Of a DNA stretch of 64,000 bases, positions 52,906-61,340 are shown piece after piece (position 1 is the stretch's first letter; each line of letters starts with the position of its first letter). The notes beneath the pieces are model-generated. The model was not told where the DNA came from. It ran no database searches and worked only from the letters and a program-made list of their open reading frames with translations. The stretch lies in contig CAVRIZ010000005.1 in the NCBI GenBank assembly GCA_963721445.1, positions 806,001 to 870,000 on the forward strand, read 5' to 3'. A program made the position numbers and the translations under genes. The DNA comes from DAIOEK01 sp963721445 (lineage in GTDB: Bacteria; Chloroflexota; Anaerolineae; Anaerolineales; Anaerolineaceae).

Positions 52906-54126
52906 ATGCCTGATGCAGTACTTGTAGATGCCATTCGCACCCCTATCGGGTCTTTGGGCGGGGGATTAGCCAGCATCCGTCCGGATGATCTTGCCGCATT
53001 GGTGTTACGCTCGCTGATCGAACGCAATCACCTGGACCCTGCACTCGTGGATGAAGTGCTACTTGGCTGCGCCAATCAAGCCGGAGAAGATAATCGCAAC
53101 ATAGCACGCATCAGCACCCTCCTGGCCGGTTTCCCCGTGTCGGTTCCTGCATTCACTGTTAATCGGCTATGCGCATCCGGATTGGCTGCGGTCAACCTGT
53201 CGGCGAGAGCGATCCGCGCTGGGGATGGGGAACTATACATCGCCGGCGGTGTGGAAAGCATGTCCCGTGCGCCGTATGTTTTCGGCAAGGCAGAGCAGCC
53301 GTACTCCTTTGGCAATCTGACCGTCTACGATACCACCCTGGGATGGCGCTTCCCCAACCCACGTTTCGCCGAAATGTATGGAACTCTTCCGATGGGAGAA
53401 ACCGCAGAAAACATTGCCGACCAATTCCACGTGACCCGCGCAGAGCAAGATGAGTTCACACTTGCCAGCCATCAGCGGGCAGTTGCCGCGGCGGAATCGG
53501 GCAAATTCGCTGAAGAGATCCTGCCCGTGCCTGTCCCGCAAAAGAAGGGTGAGCCATTACTGGTAGAGCGAGATGAACGCCCACGAAAAGATACCAGTAT
53601 GGAATCACTGGCGAAATTGAAACCTGCTTTCCGAAAAGAGGGAACTGTAACTGCCGGTAATTCGTCTGGATTGAATGACGGTGCCGCTGGCTTGGTGATA
53701 ATGAGCCAGGCTAAAGCGGATGAGTTGGGTGTTAAGCCGATCGCCCGATTCGTCGCTTCTGCATCCGTTGGAGTGGAACCCAATACAATGGGGCTGGGAC
53801 CCATCCCCGCCACGCATAAGGCATTGGCGAAAGCCGGTCTGACCATCGACCAGATCGGATTGGCGGAAATTAATGAAGCCTTTGCAGTCCAGGCATACAC
53901 TTGTATGCGTGAGCTGAATTTACCGCACGAAATCACCAATGTGAACGGAGGTGCGGTTGCGCTCGGACACCCGCTTGGCTGTTCCGGTGCCCGGATCCTG
54001 GTCACCCTTCTGCACGAAATGAAAAGGCGCGCTCCTTTAGTAAAACGACCATTCTACGGTCTGGCAACACTCTGCGTGGGTGTCGGGCAGGGCGAAGCCA
54101 CGATCGTAGAATGGCTGGGTGAATGA
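52906..54126 (+). CDS. Thiolase (acetyl-CoA C-acyltransferase)
   Basis: I start at the ATG at 52906, preceded by AAGGAGG. The protein has 406 residues. The acyl-binding Cys lies in NRLCASGLAAV near residue 88. The catalytic His is in GGAVALGHPLGCSGAR near 355, and the second Cys in ATLCVGVGQGEA near 389. All are intact, as are the ELNEAFAVQA-like EINEAFAVQAYT. It splits 3-ketoacyl-CoA with CoA or condenses two acetyl-CoA. Without neighbours of beta-oxidation, the chain length cannot be told; biosynthetic and PcaF-like types are both possible. Confidence 0.93.
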   Translation: MPDAVLVDAIRTPIGSLGGGLASIRPDDLAALVLRSLIERNHLDPALVDEVLLGCANQAGEDNRNIARISTLLAGFPVSVPAFTVNRLCASGLAAVNLSARAIRAGDGELYIAGGVESMSRAPYVFGKAEQPYSFGNLTVYDTTLGWRFPNPRFAEMYGTLPMGETAENIADQFHVTRAEQDEFTLASHQRAVAAAESGKFAEEILPVPVPQKKGEPLLVERDERPRKDTSMESLAKLKPAFRKEGTVTAGNSSGLNDGAAGLVIMSQAKADELGVKPIARFVASASVGVEPNTMGLGPIPATHKALAKAGLTIDQIGLAEINEAFAVQAYTCMRELNLPHEITNVNGGAVALGHPLGCSGARILVTLLHEMKRRAPLVKRPFYGLATLCVGVGQGEATIVEWLGE

Positions 54127-54190
54127 AAAAGTGGCTGAAAACCAGAAAATGGAAATCAGAAAGCAGATATTTCAGGTCAAAGGAAACGGC

Positions 54191-55079
54191 ATGAAAACAT
54201 TGCAGCTCGCATCGATCATTTTAGTTCTACTCATCTCAAGTCTGGCTTGCAGTATTCCAGGGATCTCGGAAATACTCGCGCCCACCTGAGAACACCCCCA
54301 TTGAGGCTACCGAAGATCAGCAACCAACGAATATACCACCTACCATCGAACCAACGCAGGCTGAGATCCCTACCGAAGCCATTCCTTCTGATGCTGATAA
54401 TGATGAAACCTGCACCGAGGTCAATAATTTTCAAATTTGTGTACCGGCAGAACTAGCTACCGTACTGGTTGCCAGCACAATTCCGGAAGTAAAGGAAGGG
54501 GACGGTCCGTTCTGGGATGTCATGCCGGAGCATTTCCAGATCGATCTTCAGGGCTATCCATTAACGAATACTTTCCTGCAACCCCGGATCCACATCATCC
54601 CGGCAGCGGATTATTTCCTGTCTGAAGGTGCATTGATGACCGGCAATCAACTAATGGAATTGATGAAATCTCGCGATGCCCATCCAGACAGCCTGCCTAT
54701 CCTGCCATTGGTGAATGCCGGATCCGTGATCACATCACGGGTGACTTATATAGAATCTGATACGTTTCATGGCATTGAAGGCGTCACACAATTAGCCCAA
54801 AGCGCCGCGGTCATCAATAACACCTCGTTGATCTACACATTTCAAGGAATCACCGATGATGAGAAGTATTGGATCGGGATCATCCTCCCCATCACGCAAA
54901 ACAGCCTTCCTGCGGATGATACAATCATCCCCGGTGGTGACTACGAGGCTTTTCTAAACCAATACGAAACCTACACCACAGAAATTGAAAGCACGTTGGA
55001 TAGCGCTCCCGTGGATAGCTTTTCACCAAACTACGCGGTAATCCAGGATATTGCCAAATCTATCACGTACATGCCATAA
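54191..55079 (+). CDS. Lipoprotein, first of a tandem pair (frameshifted as read)
   Basis: The start at 54191 gives a lipoprotein signal (LASIILVLLISSLAC) and SIPGISEILAP, then a stop. Removing one C from CCC at 54281-54283 opens a long frame: PPENTPIEATEDQQPTNIPP, a Pro/Thr spacer, then CTEVNNFQICVPAELATVLV and HFQIDLQGYPLTNTFLQPRI, LPLVNAGSVITSRVTYIE and KYWIGIILPITQ. It is a close paralogue of the next gene. The two Cys (about residues 72 and 80) are shared by both and could form a disulfide. Unknown function; secreted and membrane-anchored. Confidence 0.8.
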
Positions 55080-55137
55080 TGAAATTGATGGGTTATCGAG
55101 AATTCAGATACATACATTTTGAGAGCAGGGGATAAAT

Positions 55138-56052
55138 ATGAAAATACTCCGCATCGTGTCCATCGTAGGTATTTTGCTCATATCCAGCATCGCCTGTCGG
55201 ATTCCCGGGTTGAGCGGCAATCCCCCAGAGAGGGAGGAATCGACACCGCTTATTCCGACCGAAGTAACCGTTCCAACCGTTGAGATTCCGCCGACACAAG
55301 AACCCACCGCTGAGCCGCCTGTCATTCCCACAGTTTCACCGACCGAAACAACCCAGGTGCTTCCACCGGAAGATCTGAATTGTGTATCGGTTGTCGAGTT
55401 CCAGGTTTGTGCTCCCAAGGATCTTGCTTCTGCACTGGTTATCAGCACAATACCATATGTCAATGATCCGGAAGGCGCTCCCTGGGAGAACATGCCTTTG
55501 CATTACGAAATCCAGTTCCAGGGCTATCCTTTATCCAACACATTCCTGCAGCCAAAAATTACGATCATCCCACTTGAAGAATATATTCAGATGTCTGAAG
55601 GTGCGAAAGCTTCCAATGATAATCTGACCACTCTTCTGCAAACCAAACCGGAAGTACCACCCAATTTACCTTTCCTGCCACTGGTTAATGCCGGATCAGT
55701 CATTATCACCCGGCTTAGCTATCCTCAGACCACATCCATCCAGGGTGTGGCTGCGCTCACCCAATTAGCCCAATATTTCGCTCCAGTAAATAATCACTCG
55801 CTCTTTTATACATTCCAAGGGACAACCGTAGATGGTAAATATTGGATCGGTGTGGTTCTACCGATTACCCAATCCTCCCTACAGCCAGACGAGCAGACTG
55901 TCCCAGGTGGAAACTTCGATCAGTTCATCGAACAGTATGATACCTACATCGCTCAGATAAGCCAGTCTCTGACCGAGGCGCCATCAGACAGCTTCGTGCC
56001 CAATTTCGATACCATTGCATCGGTCCCGATTCTTATCACCTACACTCCATGA
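55138..56052 (+). CDS. Lipoprotein, second of a tandem pair
   Basis: The protein has 304 residues with a lipobox ISSIAC near residue 20 and a Pro/Thr/Glu spacer to about 80. The mature domain is DLNCVSVVEFQVCAPKDLASAL, FQGYPLSNTFLQPKITIIP, FLPLVNAGSVIITRLSY, LFYTFQGTTVDGKYWIGVVLPIT and SDSFVPNFDTIASVPI, given here as separate parts. I do not recognise the domain. It matches the previous gene along its length, so it is a tandem duplicate. A WD40 gene follows eight bases later, so the three are probably one transcript. Confidence 0.83.
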   Translation: MKILRIVSIVGILLISSIACRIPGLSGNPPEREESTPLIPTEVTVPTVEIPPTQEPTAEPPVIPTVSPTETTQVLPPEDLNCVSVVEFQVCAPKDLASALVISTIPYVNDPEGAPWENMPLHYEIQFQGYPLSNTFLQPKITIIPLEEYIQMSEGAKASNDNLTTLLQTKPEVPPNLPFLPLVNAGSVIITRLSYPQTTSIQGVAALTQLAQYFAPVNNHSLFYTFQGTTVDGKYWIGVVLPITQSSLQPDEQTVPGGNFDQFIEQYDTYIAQISQSLTEAPSDSFVPNFDTIASVPILITYTP

Positions 56053-56059
56053 GGTGCAA

Positions 56060-56938
56060 ATGAAACAGATCGCGGAATTTCAAGCTCACGATAGTCATGT
56101 AGCTGCCGTTCTTTTTTCGCCAGATGGCAAGCAATTACTTTCGGCAGGTATGGATGCCCTGATCCAGGTGTGGGATGTGTCCACCTGGAAGAACAGCCGG
56201 ACTATTCGGGGACATGAAAAATCGGTCAACTGCCTGACATTTTCCCCGGATCACTCCCTGCTGGCATCCGGTTCTACCGATAATTCCATCCGTATGTGGG
56301 AATATTCCACTGGCGCTGAGAAAGCCGTCCTGCGCAGCCATCGTAACACCGTTGCCGACCTGGACTTCTCGCCCGATGGAAATTACCTGGCGTCCTGTTC
56401 CTATGATACAAAAGTAAAACTGTGGGATGTCGGGAAAGCGGAATTGATCTTCACTTTTGAAGAACACCTGAAAAATGTGGCTGCTGTTGCGTTCAATGCC
56501 AATGGCATCTTACTCGCGTCAGGGGGAATAGGGGGCGATATATTAGTCTCCACCATTCCTGAAGGGACGCTGGCTCACCGACTGAAAGGCCACCAGGGGA
56601 CGGTCGCCGCCATTCAATTGATGCCGGACAAGAAACGGATGGTATCCATTGGCTACGAAGGAGTCTTGCGGATCTGGTCCACAGAAACCTGGCAACAGGA
56701 AGCGGAGATGCCGATTAATGCACCGCGGATGTTGCCGATGGATGTCTCGCCTGACGGATCGATCGCTGCCATTGCGGCAGAATATAAGATCGTGCTGGTG
56801 GACTTGAATAAGTTGACCACCAAGGGAGAAATCACCCTGGTTACCAAGGGTAATTATGGCGTGTCTTTCTCACCCGATGGTCATCTACTGGCCTGTGGCT
56901 CAGCCGATAAACAAGTCCGGGTTTGGGAGTTGGATTGA
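56060..56938 (+). CDS. Seven-bladed WD40 repeat protein
   Basis: I start at the ATG at 56060 (MKQIAEFQAHDSHVAAVLF); the open frame extends back into the previous gene. The product has 292 residues that form about seven WD40 blades, each with FSPDGKQLLSAG-like and IQVWDVSTWK-like strands: LTFSPDHSLLASGSTDNSIRMWEYS, FSPDGNYLASCSYDTKVKLWD, and a last FSPDGHLLACGSADKQVRVWEL (each reported as parts). There is no signal peptide, so it is probably cytoplasmic and acts as a scaffold. It follows two lipoprotein genes and precedes a GH1 gene by 34 bases. Confidence 0.88.
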   Translation: MKQIAEFQAHDSHVAAVLFSPDGKQLLSAGMDALIQVWDVSTWKNSRTIRGHEKSVNCLTFSPDHSLLASGSTDNSIRMWEYSTGAEKAVLRSHRNTVADLDFSPDGNYLASCSYDTKVKLWDVGKAELIFTFEEHLKNVAAVAFNANGILLASGGIGGDILVSTIPEGTLAHRLKGHQGTVAAIQLMPDKKRMVSIGYEGVLRIWSTETWQQEAEMPINAPRMLPMDVSPDGSIAAIAAEYKIVLVDLNKLTTKGEITLVTKGNYGVSFSPDGHLLACGSADKQVRVWELD

Positions 56939-56972
56939 TCCAGTTTTCTACCACACTTAGTCTGGAGCATTG

Positions 56973-58307
56973 ATGCAAAAATTCGAAGCGGCCTATCATT
57001 TTCCAAAAGGTTTTTTATGGGGAACCGCAACTGCCTCCCACCAGGTGGAAGGGGGTAATACCAATAATAACTGGTACCGATGGGAGCAAACCCCCGGCAA
57101 AATCCGTGAAGGGCACACCTCAGGATTAGCCTGCGACTGGTGGGGTGGCCGCTGGAAGGAAGATTTCGATCGGGCGGTCGAAACAGGGCAAAACGCCCAC
57201 CGCCTGTCCATTGAGTGGAGCCGCATCCAGCCTGAACAGGACCGCTGGGATGAGGATGCCCTTGACTATTACCGCGAGATCATTCGCGGGTTGGTAGATC
57301 GCAACCTGACGCCATTCGTTACCCTGCACCATTTTTCCAATCCACTCTGGCTCGAAGACATGGGTGGCTGGTTGAATCCGGATACACCGCGCCTGTTTGA
57401 GGTATTCGTCCGTAAAGTGGTCGAGGCGTTGAAGGAATATGTCACATTGTGGGTGACGATCAATGAGCCAAATGTATTCACCTATGCCGCCTACTTATAT
57501 GGGGATTTCCCGCCCGGACATTTATCGATGCCCGAGACATGGCAGGCGACCATCCAGATGGCCAAAGCGCACGCAGCAGCTTACCACGCCATTCACGAAA
57601 TCCAGAAAGAAGCCAGGGTTGGCCTGGCGATCAATTTCCGCAAGTTTGAACCCAGGGCGAGCTGGTCGCCTTTCGACTTTTACTTGACAAATATGCTTGA
57701 TCAGGCTTTCAACCGCTGCTATAACCAGGCAGCTCTCACAGGAAACCTGAAATTTCTCCACTACCGCGAGCTTGTCCCGCAGATGAAAGGAACTCAGGAT
57801 TTTATCGGGGTAAATTATTATTCTCGAGATTATGTAAGTTTTAAACCACTTCAACCAGGCAAAATGTTCTTTGAGCTGGGATATTCCAAATCTGATCAAC
57901 TAAGCGGAACCGGATTTATTGCCAATGTCCCGGCTGGATTGGGGCATATCCTCCAATCTGTAACCAATTACAACCTACCCATCCTTATCTCAGAGAACGG
58001 GGTGGAGGACGAGCAGGATACTCTCCGTCCGGCATATACACTCGAGCATATCTACCAAACCTGGCGGGGGGTGAATTTCAATTGGCCGATCAAGGGCTAT
58101 TTCCATTGGTCATTGGTGGATAACTTTGAATGGGAACGCGGTTGGACGCAGCGGTTCGGATTGTGGGGATTGGAAAGGGAGACTCAGAAGCGCATCCGCC
58201 GGAAGAGTGTGGATCTGTACGAGGATATCTGCCGCGAGAATGGAATCACGACGGCGATGGTAGAGAAATTCGCACCGGATATCCTCCCGAAGATATTTCC
58301 AGCCTAA
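56973..58307 (+). CDS. GH1 beta-glucosidase
   Basis: I start at the ATG at 56973, five bases after GGAG (a TTG codon just before is the alternative). The protein has 444 residues, the usual GH1 length. It has the N-terminal signature FPKGFLWGTATASHQVEGG. The acid/base Glu is in VTINEPNVF near residue 168, the nucleophile Glu in PILISENGVED near 338, and the aglycone-site YFHWSLVDNFEWERGW near 383. No signal peptide, so it acts inside the cell on beta-glucosides or beta-galactosides. A terminator follows. Confidence 0.94.
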   Translation: MQKFEAAYHFPKGFLWGTATASHQVEGGNTNNNWYRWEQTPGKIREGHTSGLACDWWGGRWKEDFDRAVETGQNAHRLSIEWSRIQPEQDRWDEDALDYYREIIRGLVDRNLTPFVTLHHFSNPLWLEDMGGWLNPDTPRLFEVFVRKVVEALKEYVTLWVTINEPNVFTYAAYLYGDFPPGHLSMPETWQATIQMAKAHAAAYHAIHEIQKEARVGLAINFRKFEPRASWSPFDFYLTNMLDQAFNRCYNQAALTGNLKFLHYRELVPQMKGTQDFIGVNYYSRDYVSFKPLQPGKMFFELGYSKSDQLSGTGFIANVPAGLGHILQSVTNYNLPILISENGVEDEQDTLRPAYTLEHIYQTWRGVNFNWPIKGYFHWSLVDNFEWERGWTQRFGLWGLERETQKRIRRKSVDLYEDICRENGITTAMVEKFAPDILPKIFPA

Positions 58308-58338
58308 TCACTCCAGATAGCACCAAGGTAATAATTGA

Positions 58339-58371
58339 GATCTCCCCGTGTTCGAAACAACGGGGAGGTCT
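58339..58371 (+). terminator. Intrinsic terminator after the GH1 gene
   Basis: AGATCTCCCCGT and ACGGGGAGGTCT form a 12-bp stem with one G-U pair and a 10-base loop, followed by TTTTATAT. The remaining stretch up to 58519 is AT-rich and probably holds the promoter of the heat-shock genes; no CIRCE element is seen. Confidence 0.85.
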
Positions 58372-58519
58372 TTTATATCCTGATTTTTCAGCCAATCAAA
58401 AACTCATAGTATTAGGGGGGCTGATTTACACATATATTTTTCTTACTTTTTTTCGATATTTTATTAATATTGCCATCTTATGATTCAGGGTGATAAGAAT
58501 TAATGAACAGGAGGAACCC

Positions 58520-58960
58520 ATGTACTATATCAAACATAATCGATTACCCAATATGTGGCGTGATATGGGTCGGTTCCAGCAGGAAATGAACCGCCTGATG
58601 GATCACTCATTTGTCTCACGCGCAGGTCTTGGATCAAACGATCCGTTAATGAACGTATATACCAATGAAGACCAGGCCATTGTCACTGCAGAACTACCCG
58701 GTGTATCGGCTGATGAGGTGGAAATCAGCGTAATTGGAGAGACCATCACCATTCAGGGCGACCGGAAACCCGATGAGGTCGAAACTGAAAAGACGATTCA
58801 TCGCCAGGAAAGACTTTCCGGACGATTCAATCGCAGTATTGAACTCCCCTTCCCGGTGGAGACCGATCAGGTTCAGGCATCGATGAAGAATGGAATACTC
58901 ACTATCCAATTACCGCGAGCGGAGGAAGATAAACCGCGCCGGATAGTAGTGAAAAGCTGA
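58520..58960 (+). CDS. Small heat-shock protein Hsp20 (first of three)
   Basis: I start at the ATG at 58520, preceded by AGGAGG. The protein has 146 residues. The N-terminus is RDMGRFQQEMNRLMDHSF. The alpha-crystallin domain (about 38-142) shows VTAELPGVSADEVEISVIGETITIQGDRK-like strands (given as parts) and the conserved GILTIQLPRAEEDKPRRI end with the IxI-type motif region RRIVVK. It holds unfolding proteins for refolding. It is the first of three tandem hsp20 genes spaced by 15 and 31 bases. Confidence 0.93.
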   Translation: MYYIKHNRLPNMWRDMGRFQQEMNRLMDHSFVSRAGLGSNDPLMNVYTNEDQAIVTAELPGVSADEVEISVIGETITIQGDRKPDEVETEKTIHRQERLSGRFNRSIELPFPVETDQVQASMKNGILTIQLPRAEEDKPRRIVVKS

Positions 58961-58975
58961 TCCAGGAGGTGTGAT

Positions 58976-59368
58976 ATGACAGATAAGAATTCGCTTGAAG
59001 TAACACCATCAGAGAATGTGCAGAGAAAAGAAACCCGTAGGCTGTTTTCCCCCCGAACTGATATCCTGGAAAACAATGACAAGTATCTGGTTATCGCCGA
59101 TATCCCGGGCGCGGATCAGGATAGTGTATCCATTACGCTGGAAAAGAATGTGCTGGTAATTGACGCCAAAACAACCAATCAGTATCCGGAAGGGTATACA
59201 CTGGTTCTCTCTGAGTACGGGTTGGGAGATTATTCCCGCCGGTTCGTCCTTACCGATCAGATCGATCGGAATCACATTGAAGCCAATGTGAAGCATGGGG
59301 TCTTGCGTCTGGTTCTACCAAAAGCAGGTCCTGCAAAAGCCCAGACCATCAAAGTCAAAGCAGGCTAA
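58976..59368 (+). CDS. Small heat-shock protein Hsp20 (second of three)
   Basis: The protein has 130 residues; AGGAGG lies before the ATG. The crystallin domain starts early: PRTDILENNDKYLVIADIPGADQDSVSITL and DYSRRFVLTDQIDRNHIEANVKHGVLRLVLPK (each given in parts), ending IKVKAG. The N-terminal arm is short (about 30 residues) and Thr/Arg-rich, so it is more diverged than the other two. It probably forms mixed oligomers with them. Confidence 0.92.
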   Translation: MTDKNSLEVTPSENVQRKETRRLFSPRTDILENNDKYLVIADIPGADQDSVSITLEKNVLVIDAKTTNQYPEGYTLVLSEYGLGDYSRRFVLTDQIDRNHIEANVKHGVLRLVLPKAGPAKAQTIKVKAG

Positions 59369-59399
59369 TTTTATGCGATCAAATAATAGGAGGTGTACG

Positions 59400-59909
59400 A
59401 TGCCTATTTCAGACCTTTTACCATGGAATAAAGAGAAGGATAAATATTCGATCCAGCGCCGGGATCAGATGGATCCGTTCGATTTTCAAACGGAGATGAA
59501 CCAAATGATCGCTGATTTCTTTCATGATCCGTTTGAAGAAACGCCTGTCCGAAAGTTGCGTGACCTTCGGTCTGGATTTTATCCGAGGTTGGATATCAGT
59601 GAGAACGAAAAAGAGATCCATATCAGCGCTGACATGCCAGGAATGGATGAAAAGGATATCAATCTCACCCTGGAAAACGGAATGTTGACGATCAGTGGAG
59701 AAAAGAAGATAGAGCGTAAAGAGACAGGTCAATCTTATTACCGGGCTGAACGAAGGGTCGGTGCGTTCCGCCGGAGTGTTGAACTCCCCGGAGAGGTCGA
59801 GATCGACAAGATTGACGCCAAATTTACAAAAGGCGTTCTGGAAATCAGTATACCGAAACCAGCTCAAACCGTCTCACAGAAAAAGCGAATTACAGTAAAA
59901 CCGGGATAG
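59400..59909 (+). CDS. Small heat-shock protein Hsp20 (third of three)
   Basis: I start at the ATG at 59400, with AGGAGG upstream; the open frame extends back into the previous gene. The protein has 169 residues. The N-terminal arm is longer (about 60 residues) with FDFQTEMNQMIADFFHDPF. The crystallin domain follows: RLDISENEKEIHISADMPGMDEKDI, GMLTISGEKKIERKETG, YYRAERRVGAFRRSVELP and GVLEISIPKPAQ (given in parts). A strong terminator ends the operon. Confidence 0.93.
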   Translation: MPISDLLPWNKEKDKYSIQRRDQMDPFDFQTEMNQMIADFFHDPFEETPVRKLRDLRSGFYPRLDISENEKEIHISADMPGMDEKDINLTLENGMLTISGEKKIERKETGQSYYRAERRVGAFRRSVELPGEVEIDKIDAKFTKGVLEISIPKPAQTVSQKKRITVKPG

Positions 59910-59927
59910 GGAGAAAACCGCATCCAT

Positions 59928-59965
59928 GAATAAAAGCAGGTCAATTTTCTGACCTGCTTTTATTC
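59928..59965. terminator. Bidirectional terminator after the hsp20 operon
   Basis: GAATAAAAGCAGGTCA and TGACCTGCTTTTATTC form a 16-bp perfect stem with a 6-base loop. It separates the convergent hsp20 and HD-domain operons. Confidence 0.9.
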
Positions 59966-59989
59966 ATTTCATATTCAATTCATCTGCTT

Positions 59990-60589
59990 TTAAGATTGCT
60001 CCACAAACCGCAAGAACACTCTGCGTTTGAAAACCTTTTCAAACAGATCCGCTTTCTGGTAAGCCTGTTTTTCCTCTTCGTTGGAGTAGGCAGAAACATG
60101 GCATTGGATGATCACATCCGAGGTGTTGATAATACAGGAAATATTCTTAATATGTTCGCTATGCGCATAATCCAATCCATCACCAATTCTCAAGAGAGCA
60201 GCCATCCTTGAGACCATTTTTCGTTCCCCGGGCGATAACGCCGCGAAATGATCGTGGCTGACATCCGGAAGAGACTTGCGATGGTAACGGGCAATGGACC
60301 CGACGATCAGTTTTTCTTTATTCGAAAACGGTAATTTCTTATTTTCCAGGATCATCTTCAACGAGTTCTTATGATGTCCTTTCCATCCTTGCATCCAGCC
60401 GATATCGTGCAGCATGGCTCCGCATTCCAGGAAATGCCTCTCCAACTCCCCATCCTTGTGTAACGGTTTAAGGGCATCAAAAAGCATGAGGGATGACCGG
60501 GTGACCTGTAACGTATGTGAGAGATCACCCAGGCAGGTGAGGGCAAATTGATAAACCGCATCGGTTGATCGCGAATTCTCCGAGTCCAT
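59990..60589 (-). CDS. Stand-alone HD domain of the Ppx/GppA C-terminal type
   Basis: The protein has 199 residues. It contains CGAMLHDIGWMQGWKGHHKNS and VGSIARYHRKSLPDVSHDHFAALSPGERKMVSRMAALLRIGDGLDYAH (in parts). These match the HD domain at the C-terminus of exopolyphosphatase/GppA proteins (HDIG, then ARYHRRxxP, then LLRIxDGLDRSH). The N-terminal ASKHA phosphatase part is missing; the protein begins directly before the HD core. Its ATG lies one base after the phosphoesterase stop, so translation is coupled. A role in polyphosphate or ppGpp metabolism is inferred from the fold and neighbours. Confidence 0.82.
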   Translation of the reverse strand: MDSENSRSTDAVYQFALTCLGDLSHTLQVTRSSLMLFDALKPLHKDGELERHFLECGAMLHDIGWMQGWKGHHKNSLKMILENKKLPFSNKEKLIVGSIARYHRKSLPDVSHDHFAALSPGERKMVSRMAALLRIGDGLDYAHSEHIKNISCIINTSDVIIQCHVSAYSNEEEKQAYQKADLFEKVFKRRVFLRFVEQS

Positions 60590-60590
60590 A

Positions 60591-61340
60591 TTATGGGGTT
60601 TCTTTATTCTTCTCCTCCAAGATGGGTACTACCTTATCAAATCCAAGCGATTGCTCGAGAGTCAGGATATACGATTCAGGCAATTGGGTTTCCCTCATCG
60701 CCTTCAAGGTTTTTTCAATTTCATACTCTATCCGATAATGATTGATGGTGATATTTCCCTTCTTTACAATCAATACGCAATAACTGGCGCGGGGGTCTCC
60801 ATCAATGGGCTTCCCGACTGATCCGGGATTAATAAAAATGGTGTGGTTTACCTCCCGGACATATCCGATATGGGTGTGACCAGATAAGATGATATCTGCC
60901 TTGGTAAGTTTGGTCAGTTCCTGGAGTCGATCATCAGGCGTATCAATATAGATCGGATCATCCAAACCGGCCGGGCTCCCGTGGGTCAGGAGAAAGCGAA
61001 ATCCACCCAATTTGTACTTCAATGTCTCCGGGCTGGACGCCAGAAATTTTCTGCTTTTTTTGGATAATTGCTGGTAGGTCCAATAAAACAAGGTTTCTTT
61101 CTCGCTCATCTCGGTCGGGTCTTTCTTCTTTAATGCTAGAACATCCCGGTCAATATTGCCATGAATGGTAAGTAGATTCAATTTTCTGATCGTTTTGACT
61201 ACTTCCTGGGGAAAGACGTTGAAATGCACATAATCGCCCAGACACCAGAATTGACTTACCCCAATACTTTTCGCATGAGAGAGGACGGCTTCAAGAGCGA
61301 ATAAATTTGAATGGATATCACTGATCACGGCTATTTTCAT
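60591..61340 (-). CDS. Metallophosphoesterase (YfcE/MJ0936-like)
   Basis: I start at the ATG at 61340, with GGAGGT before it; it overlaps the CHAD gene end by 23 bases. The protein has 249 residues. The metal-binding motifs are all present: VISDIHSNLFALEAVL, CLGDYVHF, IHGNIDRD, LLTHGSPAG and SGHTHIGYV, followed by NPGSVGKPIDGDPRASYC. These are signatures of the YfcE-type phosphoesterase/phosphodiesterase group. The natural substrate is unknown. Its place between CHAD and HD genes suggests a polyphosphate- or nucleotide-related role. Confidence 0.9.
   Translation of the reverse strand: MKIAVISDIHSNLFALEAVLSHAKSIGVSQFWCLGDYVHFNVFPQEVVKTIRKLNLLTIHGNIDRDVLALKKKDPTEMSEKETLFYWTYQQLSKKSRKFLASSPETLKYKLGGFRFLLTHGSPAGLDDPIYIDTPDDRLQELTKLTKADIILSGHTHIGYVREVNHTIFINPGSVGKPIDGDPRASYCVLIVKKGNITINHYRIEYEIEKTLKAMRETQLPESYILTLEQSLGFDKVVPILEEKNKETP

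Noticed and set aside
58372..58519. CIRCE/HrcA operator before the hsp20 operon
   Set aside because: No TTAGCACTC-N9-GAGTGCTAA repeat is visible.
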